A stretch of 64,000 bases of DNA. Source: Apostichopus japonicus. Its lineage: Eukaryota > Echinodermata > Holothuroidea > Aspidochirotida > Stichopodidae. Numbering within the stretch: the stretch's first letter is position 1; every line of letters starts with the position of its first letter. Below are positions 35,801 to 45,621 of this stretch, piece after piece. The notes under the pieces are model-generated. The model made no database searches and was not told where the DNA came from. It saw nothing but the letters and a program-made list of their open reading frames with translations. The translations under genes and the position numbers were made by a program. The stretch lies in the NCBI RefSeq assembly GCF_037975245.1, contig NC_092575.1:20785841-20849840 (forward strand), read 5' to 3'.

Positions 35801-38520
35801 AGGGAAAATGCCAGTGAGAACTAGATTTTAAGCCGGTAGAATTTTTTTAAGCTCTGGCTTTTTTTTTAAGCAAACTGTGGCTTAAGTTGTGAAATTTTAA
35901 GGCCTGCATTTTCAGCACAATGCGTATCATAGAAAACACATTTTGAATCTATCAATGATCATTGAAGCTGATCCAAGTCAACACTCTCTTAGATTAAATA
36001 TTGCCCTTTTGGCCTCTCATAACATAACATAATAAGAGAATCAAACAGACACTTACTCATCAGGAAAAGGTGGCTCAGGAAAGTCCACAGATAAACACTC
36101 AAAGGCTGCTAACGTCACAGATGCTATATGAGGTCCCTAAAACACAAAGGGAAAACAAATGGGTAAATATAAAAAAATTAAAAATAATTATTTGGCAAAA
36201 CAGATATCACCACTTTGCACTTGCCTAAGACAGTTACGATATTGTAGCTGTACCTAGGCTATTGTGCACTGTAATACAGCATAAACTGTTATTGCTATTG
36301 AATAATTACTATTGTACATACACATCGTTGTACAAGTATGTTGTGTTTGTTGACGATACAATTACTAGACTGAAAAATATTATGGAAAAATTATATGAAA
36401 AATTTATGGAATCCTGACAAACTTTCAAGAAAGCTTACAACTGATCTGATAGACAAGCAGCTTCATGCTAGATAATCAATCGTGAGGAGATCTGTGATGT
36501 GTAGAGTACTCACCAGGTACAGAAGGAAAGTATGAAGGCCGGTACCAAGACCGACAGAAGAAAGAATACCCAGCCCGATCCAATAGATGCACCACCCCGA
36601 ACGTTTACGTATGAACTCTATATGCTGAGAATGGAAGAAATATAGTTTGGATTAAAATGGAGAGTAATTTGTTATTTTATGAATAGCAAACCAAATAATA
36701 GTAGCCTGATACTGTTCTCCAATCATCTGCAATCTTAAAACCCCAAAACAGTGAAGTTCTGTTCTCTGACCGAGAAAGAAGCCACCGTGTTTCTGTTTTC
36801 AATGAGAGTTACGTCCTGTCAACAACACCTTATTCTTGTACCAACTTTTATCATTGTCTTCCATATTTTTTCATGATTCCCAGCCATGTCCCTGCCTCTC
36901 TTCTCGGGGACACGGAAACGATGAGTTGCATTTCACATCAACATTAAAGGTTTGTAAATACTGTTGTTCTTCGAGGGAGATAAGGCTATCAATACATTCA
37001 TTTGGTAACTCTCACAAAGTAGTAGATGACAATGTTTACTTTATCAACCTCACCTCTTGATGTGGACCTTCAAGATGATAAAAGACCGCCAAAAGAGCAA
37101 AGACTATAAACGTAGAGACAACCTTGATTCTGTTTGACCATAACCTGCAAAGAAAAATTCAAAGCAGTAAAAAACACAAAACTTACTCCAAGTAGATAAG
37201 TTTATGATATGGTATGGAATGACCAGTAACTAATATTGACCTACTTAAGCATAAAATAGACACCAAAACAAAAGACGAATAGACAATGAGAAGTTTATCC
37301 TGTACATATATACATAATGTAGCTACTGTGCAGCAATATTTCTGCGATTCTCTAGAACTTCTAGCCACTTGCTTGCAATTGTTTTTAGACCTGCCTAAAA
37401 TATCCATTTGCTAAAGAGAATTCCTACAGAGCTGTCTCCTATCTACATTCTGGTCACAAAAATCTAATTAGATTGGTGACAAGGAAGACAGCCAGTAGGC
37501 TGAATCTCCACACTTAGTAGCAAAATTTCTTCTGCAAATTTTAATTATGTCATTTTAAATAATATGTCATTTTAAAGACAACTTTTCAGATTGCAACTAA
37601 AGTATACAACACACCTCAACCTCTCCCTCCTCACAAATCATCCCTGAAAGGCCACTCTATAAACCGGTCTTTATTTCTTCTGGTTAAAGGTCATTAGCAT
37701 ATGGAAAACATGTATGCTTTCTAGAGTCCATCATATAACAATGTTCATCTTATTATCTGCTCCATGTTGCAATTTCATTTTCTTGCATTTTAACCTGGAA
37801 ACAAATTTGAACTTGAACTGCATGTGATATGTACCTGTGTAACCAGCCAACCATTGTGATACAAAGTTCCAGGAAAAAGTACTGCAAAGTGGTGAGCGGT
37901 CTTCTCCAGAGCGTGATTTGCGCCCTTTCATCTCTTTCCCGTTTCCTCCTTTCTCTCATCTCTATGAAGCTAGGTTGGTGGATTAGGGATAGCGGGTCTT
38001 GCGATTGAGGAGGTCCATTTTTAATGAGTTGGCTTACCGGAGGTTTCCTAAGACCATCTTGGTACATCTGATCTGCCTCTTTCAACTTGGCAATCTAAAT
38101 GAAGGGAATAATGCAGGGGCAGATCAAAGAGACAATCAGACATTTTGCAATCTCGATTAGATTTTATTGACTAGGCTAGGTCTAGATGATAAATGGTGCT
38201 GGGAAAACTAGAATTTCCCCTCTTCATGTGAACATATGGATCATGTCCTACCCGTCTCCAGTTGCTTTATTTTAATCTACGCCATTCGATAAATAAGTTG
38301 GCGTCTAGTTTAACAATGGTAACTTAGGTTTGGCTTAGGCCTAACTACTAAACTAGTTAATTTTACTAGCCTAGGCCTAGGGCTAAACATAGTGTAACGT
38401 TAGGGCCATGAAGTATGATGAACTAACCAAGTCCTTCTTCAAAGCTGGTGGTGGGATTTTAATTCCTCTTTTATTCAATTCTTCCTTCAACTGGGCAACT
38501 TTGAGCTTTGAATAATCCAT
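29728..38520 (-). CDS. VMP1: Vacuole membrane protein 1, complete, 12 exons
   Basis: The exons are 38520-38428, 38094-37835, 37144-37054, 36624-36514, 36136-36057, 34950-34869, 34069-33932, 33154-33074, 32349-32233, 31733-31672, 30536-30437 and 29868-29728. Every junction has GT/AG and matching phase, giving 1,356 nt and 451 residues (human VMP1 has 406, also in 12 exons). Diagnostic blocks include [69 protein letters not shown] and [14 protein letters not shown]. Family knowledge: a multi-pass ER protein with a VTT/DedA-type core that acts as a phospholipid scramblase, needed for autophagosome formation and lipid droplet and lipoprotein release. Six or more hydrophobic segments are visible. 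Residues 1-40 form a SAP-like motif absent from human VMP1. No disabling change is seen. It meets NXN tail to tail, 9.8 kb apart. Confidence 0.95.
30437..30536 (-). CDS. VMP1: VMP1 exon 11
   Basis: The acceptor is CCTCTCAG and the donor GTATGA. It encodes [20 protein letters not shown] and a lysine-rich hydrophilic stretch, matching the loop before the last helix of vertebrate VMP1. Confidence 0.92.
30808..31080. repeat. Tandem duplication in a VMP1 intron
   Basis: A unit of about 138 bp (TATATTAATCTCCAACTGAA ... CAGCTCCCTGACATTACTA) occurs twice in succession with only a few differences near AAAATTTTTTTTATTG, so it is a recent duplication. Confidence 0.9.
31672..31733 (-). CDS. VMP1: VMP1 exon 10
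   Basis: The acceptor is TTTTTTTTCCAG and the donor GTGAGT. It encodes [20 protein letters not shown] and two bases of the next Gly codon. Confidence 0.92.
32233..32349 (-). CDS. VMP1: VMP1 exon 9 (VTT core)
   Basis: It encodes 39 residues, [19 protein letters not shown] followed by [20 protein letters not shown], among the most conserved parts of the family. The acceptor is CCTTCCAG and the donor GTAAAG. Confidence 0.95.
33074..33154 (-). CDS. VMP1: VMP1 exon 8
   Basis: The acceptor is CTTCTAG and the donor GTAAGT. It encodes 27 residues, [20 protein letters not shown] followed by GIMACAS. Confidence 0.93.
33330..33931. repeat. Minisatellite abutting the VMP1 exon 7 donor
   Basis: Degenerate units combine a C-rich part (CCTCCCCCC, CCTTCACC), the word TTAGTACTATTATACTAAAG and TATTCAGACCTCAAGTCCCC. 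About six to eight units run from about 33330 to 33931. The unit nearest the exon supplies the intron's own donor sequence, since TTAGTACTATTATGCTTAC is the reverse complement of GTAAGCATAATAGTACTAA. Confidence 0.75.
33932..34069 (-). CDS. VMP1: VMP1 exon 7
   Basis: The acceptor is TGCGTTACAG and the donor AGA-GTAAGC. It encodes [20 protein letters not shown] and an acidic stretch [20 protein letters not shown], ending GSNR. The acidic loop is a signature of VMP1. Confidence 0.95.
34869..34950 (-). CDS. VMP1: VMP1 exon 6
   Basis: The acceptor is CCCTGCAG and the donor GTGAGT. It encodes [14 protein letters not shown] and [10 protein letters not shown], matching vertebrate IICPDEEGT and SKVRIEACMW. 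Confidence 0.93.
35702..35905. repeat. Dispersed repeat, copy 2, in a VMP1 intron
   Basis: The partner of about 1572-1765, collinear by eye over its length with indels. Confidence 0.55.
36057..36136 (-). CDS. VMP1: VMP1 exon 5
   Basis: The acceptor is GTTTTAG and the donor GTAAGT. It encodes [20 protein letters not shown] and EPPFPD, plus two bases of the next Glu codon. Confidence 0.93.
36514..36624 (-). CDS. VMP1: VMP1 exon 4
   Basis: The acceptor is CATTCTCAG and the donor GTGAGT. It encodes [12 protein letters not shown] and the conserved membrane segment [20 protein letters not shown]. The spacing follows the vertebrate protein, but the pre-helix residues differ. Confidence 0.92.
37054..37144 (-). 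CDS. VMP1: VMP1 exon 3
   Basis: The acceptor is TTGCAG and the donor GTGAGG. It encodes [12 protein letters not shown], a hydrophobic helix and LEGPHQE, which corresponds to the vertebrate VEGVHQ loop. Confidence 0.9.
37835..38094 (-). CDS. VMP1: VMP1 exon 2
   Basis: The acceptor is ATTTAG and the donor GTACAT. It encodes residues 32-117. IAKLKEAD completes the SAP-like helix, then comes a Pro/Gln-rich linker, the basic run [11 protein letters not shown] (vertebrate KKRREREERQ) and [15 protein letters not shown] with the first membrane helix. Confidence 0.93.
38428..38520 (-). CDS. VMP1: VMP1 exon 1 (SAP-like start)
   Basis: The ATG is at 38520-38518 and the donor TTG-GTTAGT. It encodes 31 residues, [20 protein letters not shown] then [11 protein letters not shown], in phase with exon 2. 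The LK-V-x-x-LK-x-EL-xx-RG pattern followed by a second helix KKDL-IAKL is that of a SAP motif. The exon assignment rests on splice phase and on the clean open frame. Confidence 0.8.
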
Positions 38521-38990
38521 AATTAAGTAACAGGCAAACGACGATACAAAAGAGGTTTTTGCATTTGAGGCACAATAAGGGTAGGCTAACGTTCGGCCTA
38601 ACGTTACTAATAGGAACATACGCGTTCCGAGCTCGCTTGTATTCTGTAAATAATCATTGTAAGGAGTCATCGACTCATCGCATTACGCTGGGCTATTCCC
38701 AACATGACAGTATTTTCCAGACTGAAGCTAACATCCATTAAGAGCACACAATAATAGTAGCCACTCACGGCACACGATATCGAACGGACAATATAGCAAT
38801 ATTCTGCAACAATGGTCCCTAACATGCAAAACTGAGGAGCAAATGTGCAATATATCAGAGGTTAACCGTTTTTGGTATATACTTTTAAATTTTTAGAAAC
38901 AATTATATTAGACTACCGGAGAAGACATTAGACCTTCGTCTTTCAAGGGTTGTAGTCAGTTGGGTAGGAAGCTTCCAAAAAGTGGGGGGG
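38521..38990. promoter_or_regulatory. VMP1 upstream region
   Basis: This is the sequence 5' of the VMP1 start on the - strand. It must hold the 5' UTR and promoter, but I see no TATA box or clear motif at a fixed position, so only the location is claimed. Repeats begin at about 38990. Confidence 0.35.
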
Positions 38991-39815
38991 GGGCACAACA
39001 TCAGAGGGGCACTTTCTCATTCCACAACCACCACTCATTATGCTATAAACCGATACACACCGGCCATATATACAAGGGCGGCGGAACCGGGGGGGGCACA
39101 GGGGGCACGTGCCCCCCCACTTTTCCTCAGGTTAAAAATGTGCCCTTTTTCTACATAAAAATTGAGGTGTCTCAAGTTAGCAAGAGGCCAGGGAACCAGG
39201 AAAAAACACTCGGGAAGGGCCGTTTCCGGCCATCTGAGGGGTTTGTAAAACCAAAAATTTTCTTGCACGCTCCGCGCCAACCGATGGTGGCGCTCCGCTC
39301 AGATAGTCGTGCATACAACTTTGCAAATCCTGGCTCCGCCGCTGACTTTTAAATGAATTTCTGTGGGTCAAACTCAAAGCTATTTCGAATGGAAAAAAGT
39401 TTGTTTAGATATTAACAAGAAATAAACCCTAATTCGGAAGATTCTTACATTAGTAACTAGCATGATTTCACCTCAATTTGTCTCAAAAGAAAACTTGTTC
39501 CTTGTTTCCCAATTTGCACATTGGATATTGCAGTGCTAGTATGCATATCTTCCTGGGGGGGGGGGGGGCGTTGATGGACTGATGTGTATACGCAAATAAG
39601 ATAATACAATAAGAGTTATAAAGGGTACTAAATATAAGGCTGCATCAGTCCATTCAAATTTCTGCAAAGTGCCCTTTGATGTTGGTGCCCCCCCAGATTA
39701 AAAGTGCTTCCGCCGCCCTTGCATATATATGATGTGTTAGTATGCTATCAATACTATTTATTGAGATTGGCTATTGTTAACCGTGCTCAAAAAAAGATAT
39801 GGGATGCCATTTTAG
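38990..39815. mobile_element. Old repeat split by a hAT-like insertion
   Basis: The pieces 38990-39072 and 39722-39815 join into a sequence that matches the reverse complement of about 49425-49605 (shared CATTCCACAACCACCACTC, GCTATAAACCGATACACACC, TTTATTGAGATTG and GATATGGGATGCCATTT). The second copy has no insertion, so it serves as an empty-site reference. Confidence 0.8.
39073..39721. mobile_element. hAT-like non-autonomous element with an 8-bp TSD
   Basis: 649 bp with terminal inverted repeats CAAGGGCGGCGGAA and TTCCGCCGCCCTTG, flanked by CATATATA at 39065-39072 and 39722-39729. The module GCGCCAACCGATGGTGGCGC lies at about 39276. An internal CTGGCTCCGCCGCTG at about 39330 resembles a further TIR, so the element may be composite. 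No transposase is seen. Confidence 0.85.
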
Positions 39816-39829
39816 AATTAGCATGTATA

Positions 39830-40220
39830 CAGACTAAAAATAATTAATTAATATAAAATATTAAAATTAACAAAGGCTTAAGATATCCAAAAGAGTGCAC
39901 GTGCCCTCTCAAAATAATCGTGCCCCCAGGTTCCCCCAGATGCGATTTGTAGTGTTAAAAAAATACTCAAACAAAAACTTTATCTGCCTCAATTAAAAAC
40001 ATAAATATCAGACGGACTAGGCCCGAAAATTCTTGAACATAAAGTTACTTCAAGTTGCAAAATAAAGCACCAGATAGCATCTAAGGACCCTTAATTAATT
40101 TCTCTAAGGGGAGGGGGAGACCCCATTCCTTAGACCCCTCCCCAGTACAGCATTTACAATTAAACATTGTGCCCACTAATTAAGTGCTGTGCCCCCAAGA
40201 TCGAAATATCTAGCAACGCC
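39830..40220. repeat. G/C-run-containing dispersed repeat
   Basis: It contains CTAAGGGGAGGGGGAGACCCC and GTGCCCCC(A) words typical of the non-autonomous elements in this window. A similar but shorter GAGGGGAGGGGGATACCCCC segment is at about 28138. Borders are not determined. Confidence 0.35.
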
Positions 40221-40234
40221 ACTGTATGTATGTA

Positions 40235-40472
40235 TGTATGTATATGTGATCTTCCCGCAAGCAGGAACTCGCGAAAGAAGCCATGGAGGCTTATAGACTC
40301 GCAAGCTGACCGAAGCCAATCTCTCGGCACACATTCATTTAACGTCCACGTCAGGAAGTTGTTATTGAACAACACCCTTGCCAGACGACACACATTGCTA
40401 TCGGCGGGGAATCGAACCGGGGATCTCATGACTGGGAGACGCCGGCGTTAACCACTAGGCTATACACTCCGC
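40235..40472 (-). mobile_element. tRNA-derived SINE head, second family
   Basis: On the - strand it starts GGCGGAGTGTATAGCCTAGT (A-box-like TAGCCTAGTGGTTAACGCC) and holds a canonical B box GGTTCGATTCC (complement of 40408-40418). The stems of a true tRNA do not close, so this is a tRNA-derived SINE and not a tRNA gene. It ends near a (TACA)n run at about 40235. Confidence 0.7.
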
Positions 40473-43400
40473 CTTGTATAGCTAGTTTACCCTACATGTA
40501 GGCCGGCTATGATACTGCTGGAGTAGAGACACATATATCATTCAGTAATACGATGGAATGCCAAGAGGATCGAAAAATGATGCGGTTTTCTGCTATAACG
40601 TCAGTTTTGCGAAACAGTTTGCTTTCCATAAGTACTCGTCCTAAGCGAATACCAAGTACTTTAAGTCAAGCATAAGTACGGGTTCTTTAGTATCTGAGTT
40701 CGAGTCCTAATTATGACGAGTACGAGTACTTATACATCCGAGTGTTTTCACTGAATACTCGAGTAGCCTACTTGCAAAAAGGCCCTCGAGTGCAAGTACA
40801 AAATACCTTTCGACTACTACCTCTTTCACGTCGTATGGGCTCATTATCCAAGAAAAAAAAAACTCTCAACATATTTCTTGACCTAACTAACATTAAAATT
40901 GTTATTTTAAATCTTAAAATTCCTTAAATTCGATCCAAAATATTTTATGATAAATATATGGATGTATTCAAGTTAAATAATTCAAAATATGAAGTCATTT
41001 GAGAACCCAGCTTCGTGTATCAGAGAGAATATATTAGAATTCCTCTTTTACATGACTATTGTGTCAACTATCGGTAACAAAGATATGTGACTGAGAGATG
41101 GGTGTTGTCTCTTTAGTCCCTGACCTCTAAAATCCCTTGAAACTCCAGTTCAGGTTTCAGCTGTGTTAGGTTGCCTTAGTTAGGCCATTTTGCCCGTATG
41201 GCCGTTGTTGTGATACCCGGTTGACGTGTTATAGTGTCCTTTTTTCGTTATCGTATGTTTGTTGTTGTCTGTTGGTAATGGTTGCTAGCTTCCGCTAGGT
41301 CTGTCGACTGTACTGGTACTACATGCGTGTTGTGAATGGCATGACGAATAACGTACGATCTTTATTTTCTAAGGCAAGCCAAAGAGGCCAATTTTGTAAA
41401 TCAACCATCGTTCACGATTCAAGGGTTTGGTAATCTCAACCAGTCCTTAATCAATTTTACTCCGACCTATCACGTATAATCTACTTATTTTTATTCCATA
41501 GGCCCGACATTAAACCATCACGATGTCCGGTTACATTGGCTATTTGTCAGTACAATGGAAATGAAAATCCCATCATATAATTATAGCCTACCTATACTCG
41601 ATCAACTAAACTTTGAAACTATAGTACTGTTCCACTTCCTCACGAGAGCTACTCTGAACTTGTGTCTAACATAAAGTGTTGCTATGTCATTTCTATGCTC
41701 TGATGAGGCTCATTAGTACTAAGTCCAGAGGGAGCATCTCAGAATGCGCGTTTCTACTAAACGTGAAATACTTCAAATGATTCGGGCCAATGATGAGAGT
41801 ATATGCCTACAATGGTCATTTCCTCGATATGTTGTTTCTAAGTGTAGTTTATTCTAAAGCAGTTCAATATTATAAATTGTTATAATATTCTGGGTTGCTT
41901 AAGAATAATACACTGGCTAAAGATGACTTAATTACATAGGCTACCTGCCGTTGCCTTTCATATGATGATTTATATAGGCCAATAGTACGCCATTTCGGAA
42001 CTACATTTTGCGCTACTTGTACCACAGTTTACAAAGCCGCAAATTTTGATACTGATCTGCCGCTGGGTGGGTTAGTGGGTCAGAGGAGGTGGACATTTCT
42101 AAGTGTCTGCGTAGGTACGCGAGTGTTTAATTGGGCAGCAACACATAAACTGCTTTAACGGTAATATCACACGGAAATGCAAAAATGCAATCCATACAGT
42201 AAAATGAATTAACAAGGGAGCTGCGTTAGAGCAGCAGCTCCCTGAATTAACTATGCCTTTCTCAAGTGTACTCATACCCATTACGTTAAGGTTCAACAGC
42301 ACAAGGTCACAAGATGAAAGTAATACTTATTACCAAAATTTTCTTTTGGAATGTGTTTGTCATCCGGGAGGCAGTGACGTTATGGCTAATGGCAGCTAAA
42401 CGATGATTAGTTACACTAGCAATGGAGCTATAAACCTGGGATTATAGCTCCATGCACTAGCGAAGGTGATTTTAAGGTATTTTAGAAATATGTCAGTAAA
42501 TTTGTGAGATAGATGGCCATCCATGCAAGCGATCTAAATGTGATTGTTACGAAAGTGCCAGGCTCTCTCAACTTGTTGTCAAGTAGAAATCGTTGTAGGT
42601 TGCAAGTTTCTACGATATATCGCGGTGATTTACAAATCGCTAAAAGATCAGGTAAAGTTGGCGAGTAGGACATTCCTGTTTAAACCTTCTAATCATGGAT
42701 TGGAAAAAGTTAAGACTTTATGAAATATACCAAATTAAAGTTTATACGTGTGCTCCGAAACACACAACCACAGTGGAACCTTTTTTTTTATATATATATT
42801 TATTTCGACGGCGCGCCATCACCTCACAGGCGTAGAAGTACACATATGCTACTTCTGTGAAGATTTTGCTGAGTCACAGCTGCAGACGACGGCTTTGCAT
42901 ACATTGAAATGTGATAGTCGAAAGAATGGAACATTTTGAGCGCAAGTAAGAGTTTTTTTTTATCAACCTTACCGTTGGGAATCTTCATCTTTAAAATAGA
43001 TTAAATGTCGCGAAATGCACGTGAACGATTACGTTAACCTCTCACGCTTGTCCTATAGTTGTTACTTTTAACCCATTCTTTTATAATTTGGTTCTAATGA
43101 CTTATTGAATAAACTTTCATGTATAGCTGAAATGTAAACATAGATGACATGAAAACACCATTTGTCGTTGGGCAATGTTGTATAAGTCATTGTAAAACAT
43201 GTTATGTAAGGTCATAAATCTCATGTGTTTGTATGCGGAGTTTCGTGTTGTTCCCGGGGAGATGAACTTAGCAATCCGTCTCCAAGACTTAAGATACACC
43301 AAACCATATTGATTGATGTGCCTCTAATGTTAAAAAAATTCTACAGCAATATAAACCGCACTTATGGAAGACGATTTTAACTATGTATGACAAATTATAC

Positions 43401-45551
43401 ATTAACTTGTGCTGAGAGTATAATCTAACTCCGTTTTCCAATTGAACCCGATTACTTCTTTCTTATTATACATTGCCCCTCTCGCACGGCATATATTTCT
43501 TTCTAGGACAAAAAAAAAATATTTAAAGTGCGCCATCACTTTTAGAATCTCATCTCTTATATGAGTTCCGTCTCTCCCACGGGAAAGGTCGATGGAAATC
43601 CACAAGTCGACGATTTACGATGAACTTTCTGGAAGAGAGTGAAAGAACAAAATGTTTTATGAATTAAAATTGATTGCCAAAGTTTTTCCTAAGGGAAGGT
43701 TCAACGATTCCAGCCGTGACATTTTGTTCTTTTGTCAAGAGAAGCCGCTCAAAAAGGAATCCGTGCATGAGCACCGAGGCGACCTACTGATTCATCAATC
43801 TGAAGGAATGAGAATTCTCTCTGTGGAAGTGTCCAGCAAATATATCATATTTTCTGTTAACTGGTCATTAGAACACATAACACACTGCTGCTTGATCATC
43901 CACGAGCGTCGTCATTTGGGTTGGGATGTGTGGTGGGGTGTGTGTGTGTAGGGGGGGGGGGGGGGGTTGATAAAGCAACCTTTAGAAATTATTTTTGAAA
44001 AGCAATTTCAAAGCATAGAAGTCTGAAACTGGTCGATACGTCATTTTTCGAGTATAGTGTTCATATAAAGGGGTGAGATTGGATCAAAGACAGTTGTCAA
44101 AGAAAAAATATCAATCAATATGGACAGTCACGATTTTTTCTTTATCGATAGAAATGTCAGTCCCATCCACTGATCCACCGTCCCCGACTCCCCGGGCGTT
44201 ACTGACCTCTCAGCTGTCATCGTTGCGAATACGATCCCTTGGTTTGATAATTACGATCTAACGCTGATTTCGTCTCCAAAATGGCTGCGGTCTGTGCTCA
44301 CGTTTAATTCGGGGGGGGGGCACTGTCCCCCACCATCAGACATAATGTTACAAGCAATGCTAGTGTACAGTATACTTAAATCTATAACATGAATGTACGG
44401 TACAACCTAGACAGTCAAAAATTCGACCCTCGCCTTCGAGCCCTCCTCTGGCCGACTTGAGACATTCTCCCTCCCCCAGTACAAATACAGTGGTTGCAAC
44501 CCTACTCTCTGGCATTTCCCCTAAACACAAGGTAAGATCAAATATTTTCAATTATCAAATAATCCTAAATTTCGTGACCAAAATGAACGTCCCCAGTGAA
44601 TAACATGTATAGGCATGTCCTCGTAAATTGGTCGGATTAAAAAAACAAAAAATCTCGTAACCCCCTCCCCCTCCCCCCCCAAAAAAAACAAAAAAAAACA
44701 TGCAAATTAGTTCCTTAGTATTTTAGGTTAGTTAATTTGTTTTTTGAATATTTAATTTAGTATTAAATATCACGAAGAAGCATAAAAATGAAAGACAGTT
44801 GTTTTAATGTCATTAGGGATTGATTACGAAATGTGTACATTACAACATGAGTGACGTCATAGCAACTTCTTGTATCTTGATCAAGCTTGAAAACATTCCA
44901 AACTTGTCTCGACTGCATTGTTTTCATTTATGAATATCATTATTCGAACGGAACAAGAGAAAGTGGGATATATTCCTAATGTGTATTAGGAACATGACCA
45001 CATACATGACGTCACTTACAATGTAAGTTTTGAACCTAGTAGATGAAGCTCGCTCGATGAGAAATTAAAATTCAAAAGTAATAAAAATATGAAATGACGA
45101 AGACATCATCAGTAATCCAAACTTTTTCAACAAAAATAAGAAAAAAGAGGAAAAATAACGTAAGGCGTGCAACGACGAATCCTACGGATTAACCTAACTG
45201 ACTTCAGCATACGTTACCATAGTAACCAGAATCGCGCAGACTTAGCACCAACTGTTGCAATAAAGGTTATTATAATCGAGTATTATAATTCAGGAGATCA
45301 ATATAAAAATTGGTCTAGTATACTGACATTTATTTATTCATGCTGGTTCTTCAAAATCGACTTGAAAACATAATTTCAAATGATGATATCCGAGGGGCAT
45401 AATTTTTTTGTGCATTGTCATTATTTGTTACTTTTTTTGGAGTGTTTTTTTTTTGTGTGTTACCAAACAAGCGTTTGGACAAGACTTGAATTGTGATAAA
45501 TTCATCAATGATGACTACATTGAGGGACCATTAACTCTGTACTCGTGCAGC

Positions 45552-45575
45552 AGTATATATATATATATATATATA

Positions 45576-45617
<42 letters not shown>
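45552..45617. repeat. (TA)n microsatellite
   Basis: About 65 bp of TA dinucleotide with a single AATT interruption. Confidence 0.9.

Positions 45618-45621
<4 letters not shown>

Noticed and set aside
38960-39352. A 130-codon + frame and overlapping - frames
   Set aside because: They lie in the TIR element 39073-39721 and its poly-G ends; no protein similarity.
40400-40472. tRNA gene on the - strand
   Set aside because: A- and B-box words are present, but the acceptor and T stems do not pair; it is a SINE head.
43652-43951. A 99-codon + frame with fairly mixed composition
   Set aside because: It ends in a GT/poly-G simple repeat, has no recognised motif and no clear neighbouring exon. I cannot exclude a lineage-specific exon.
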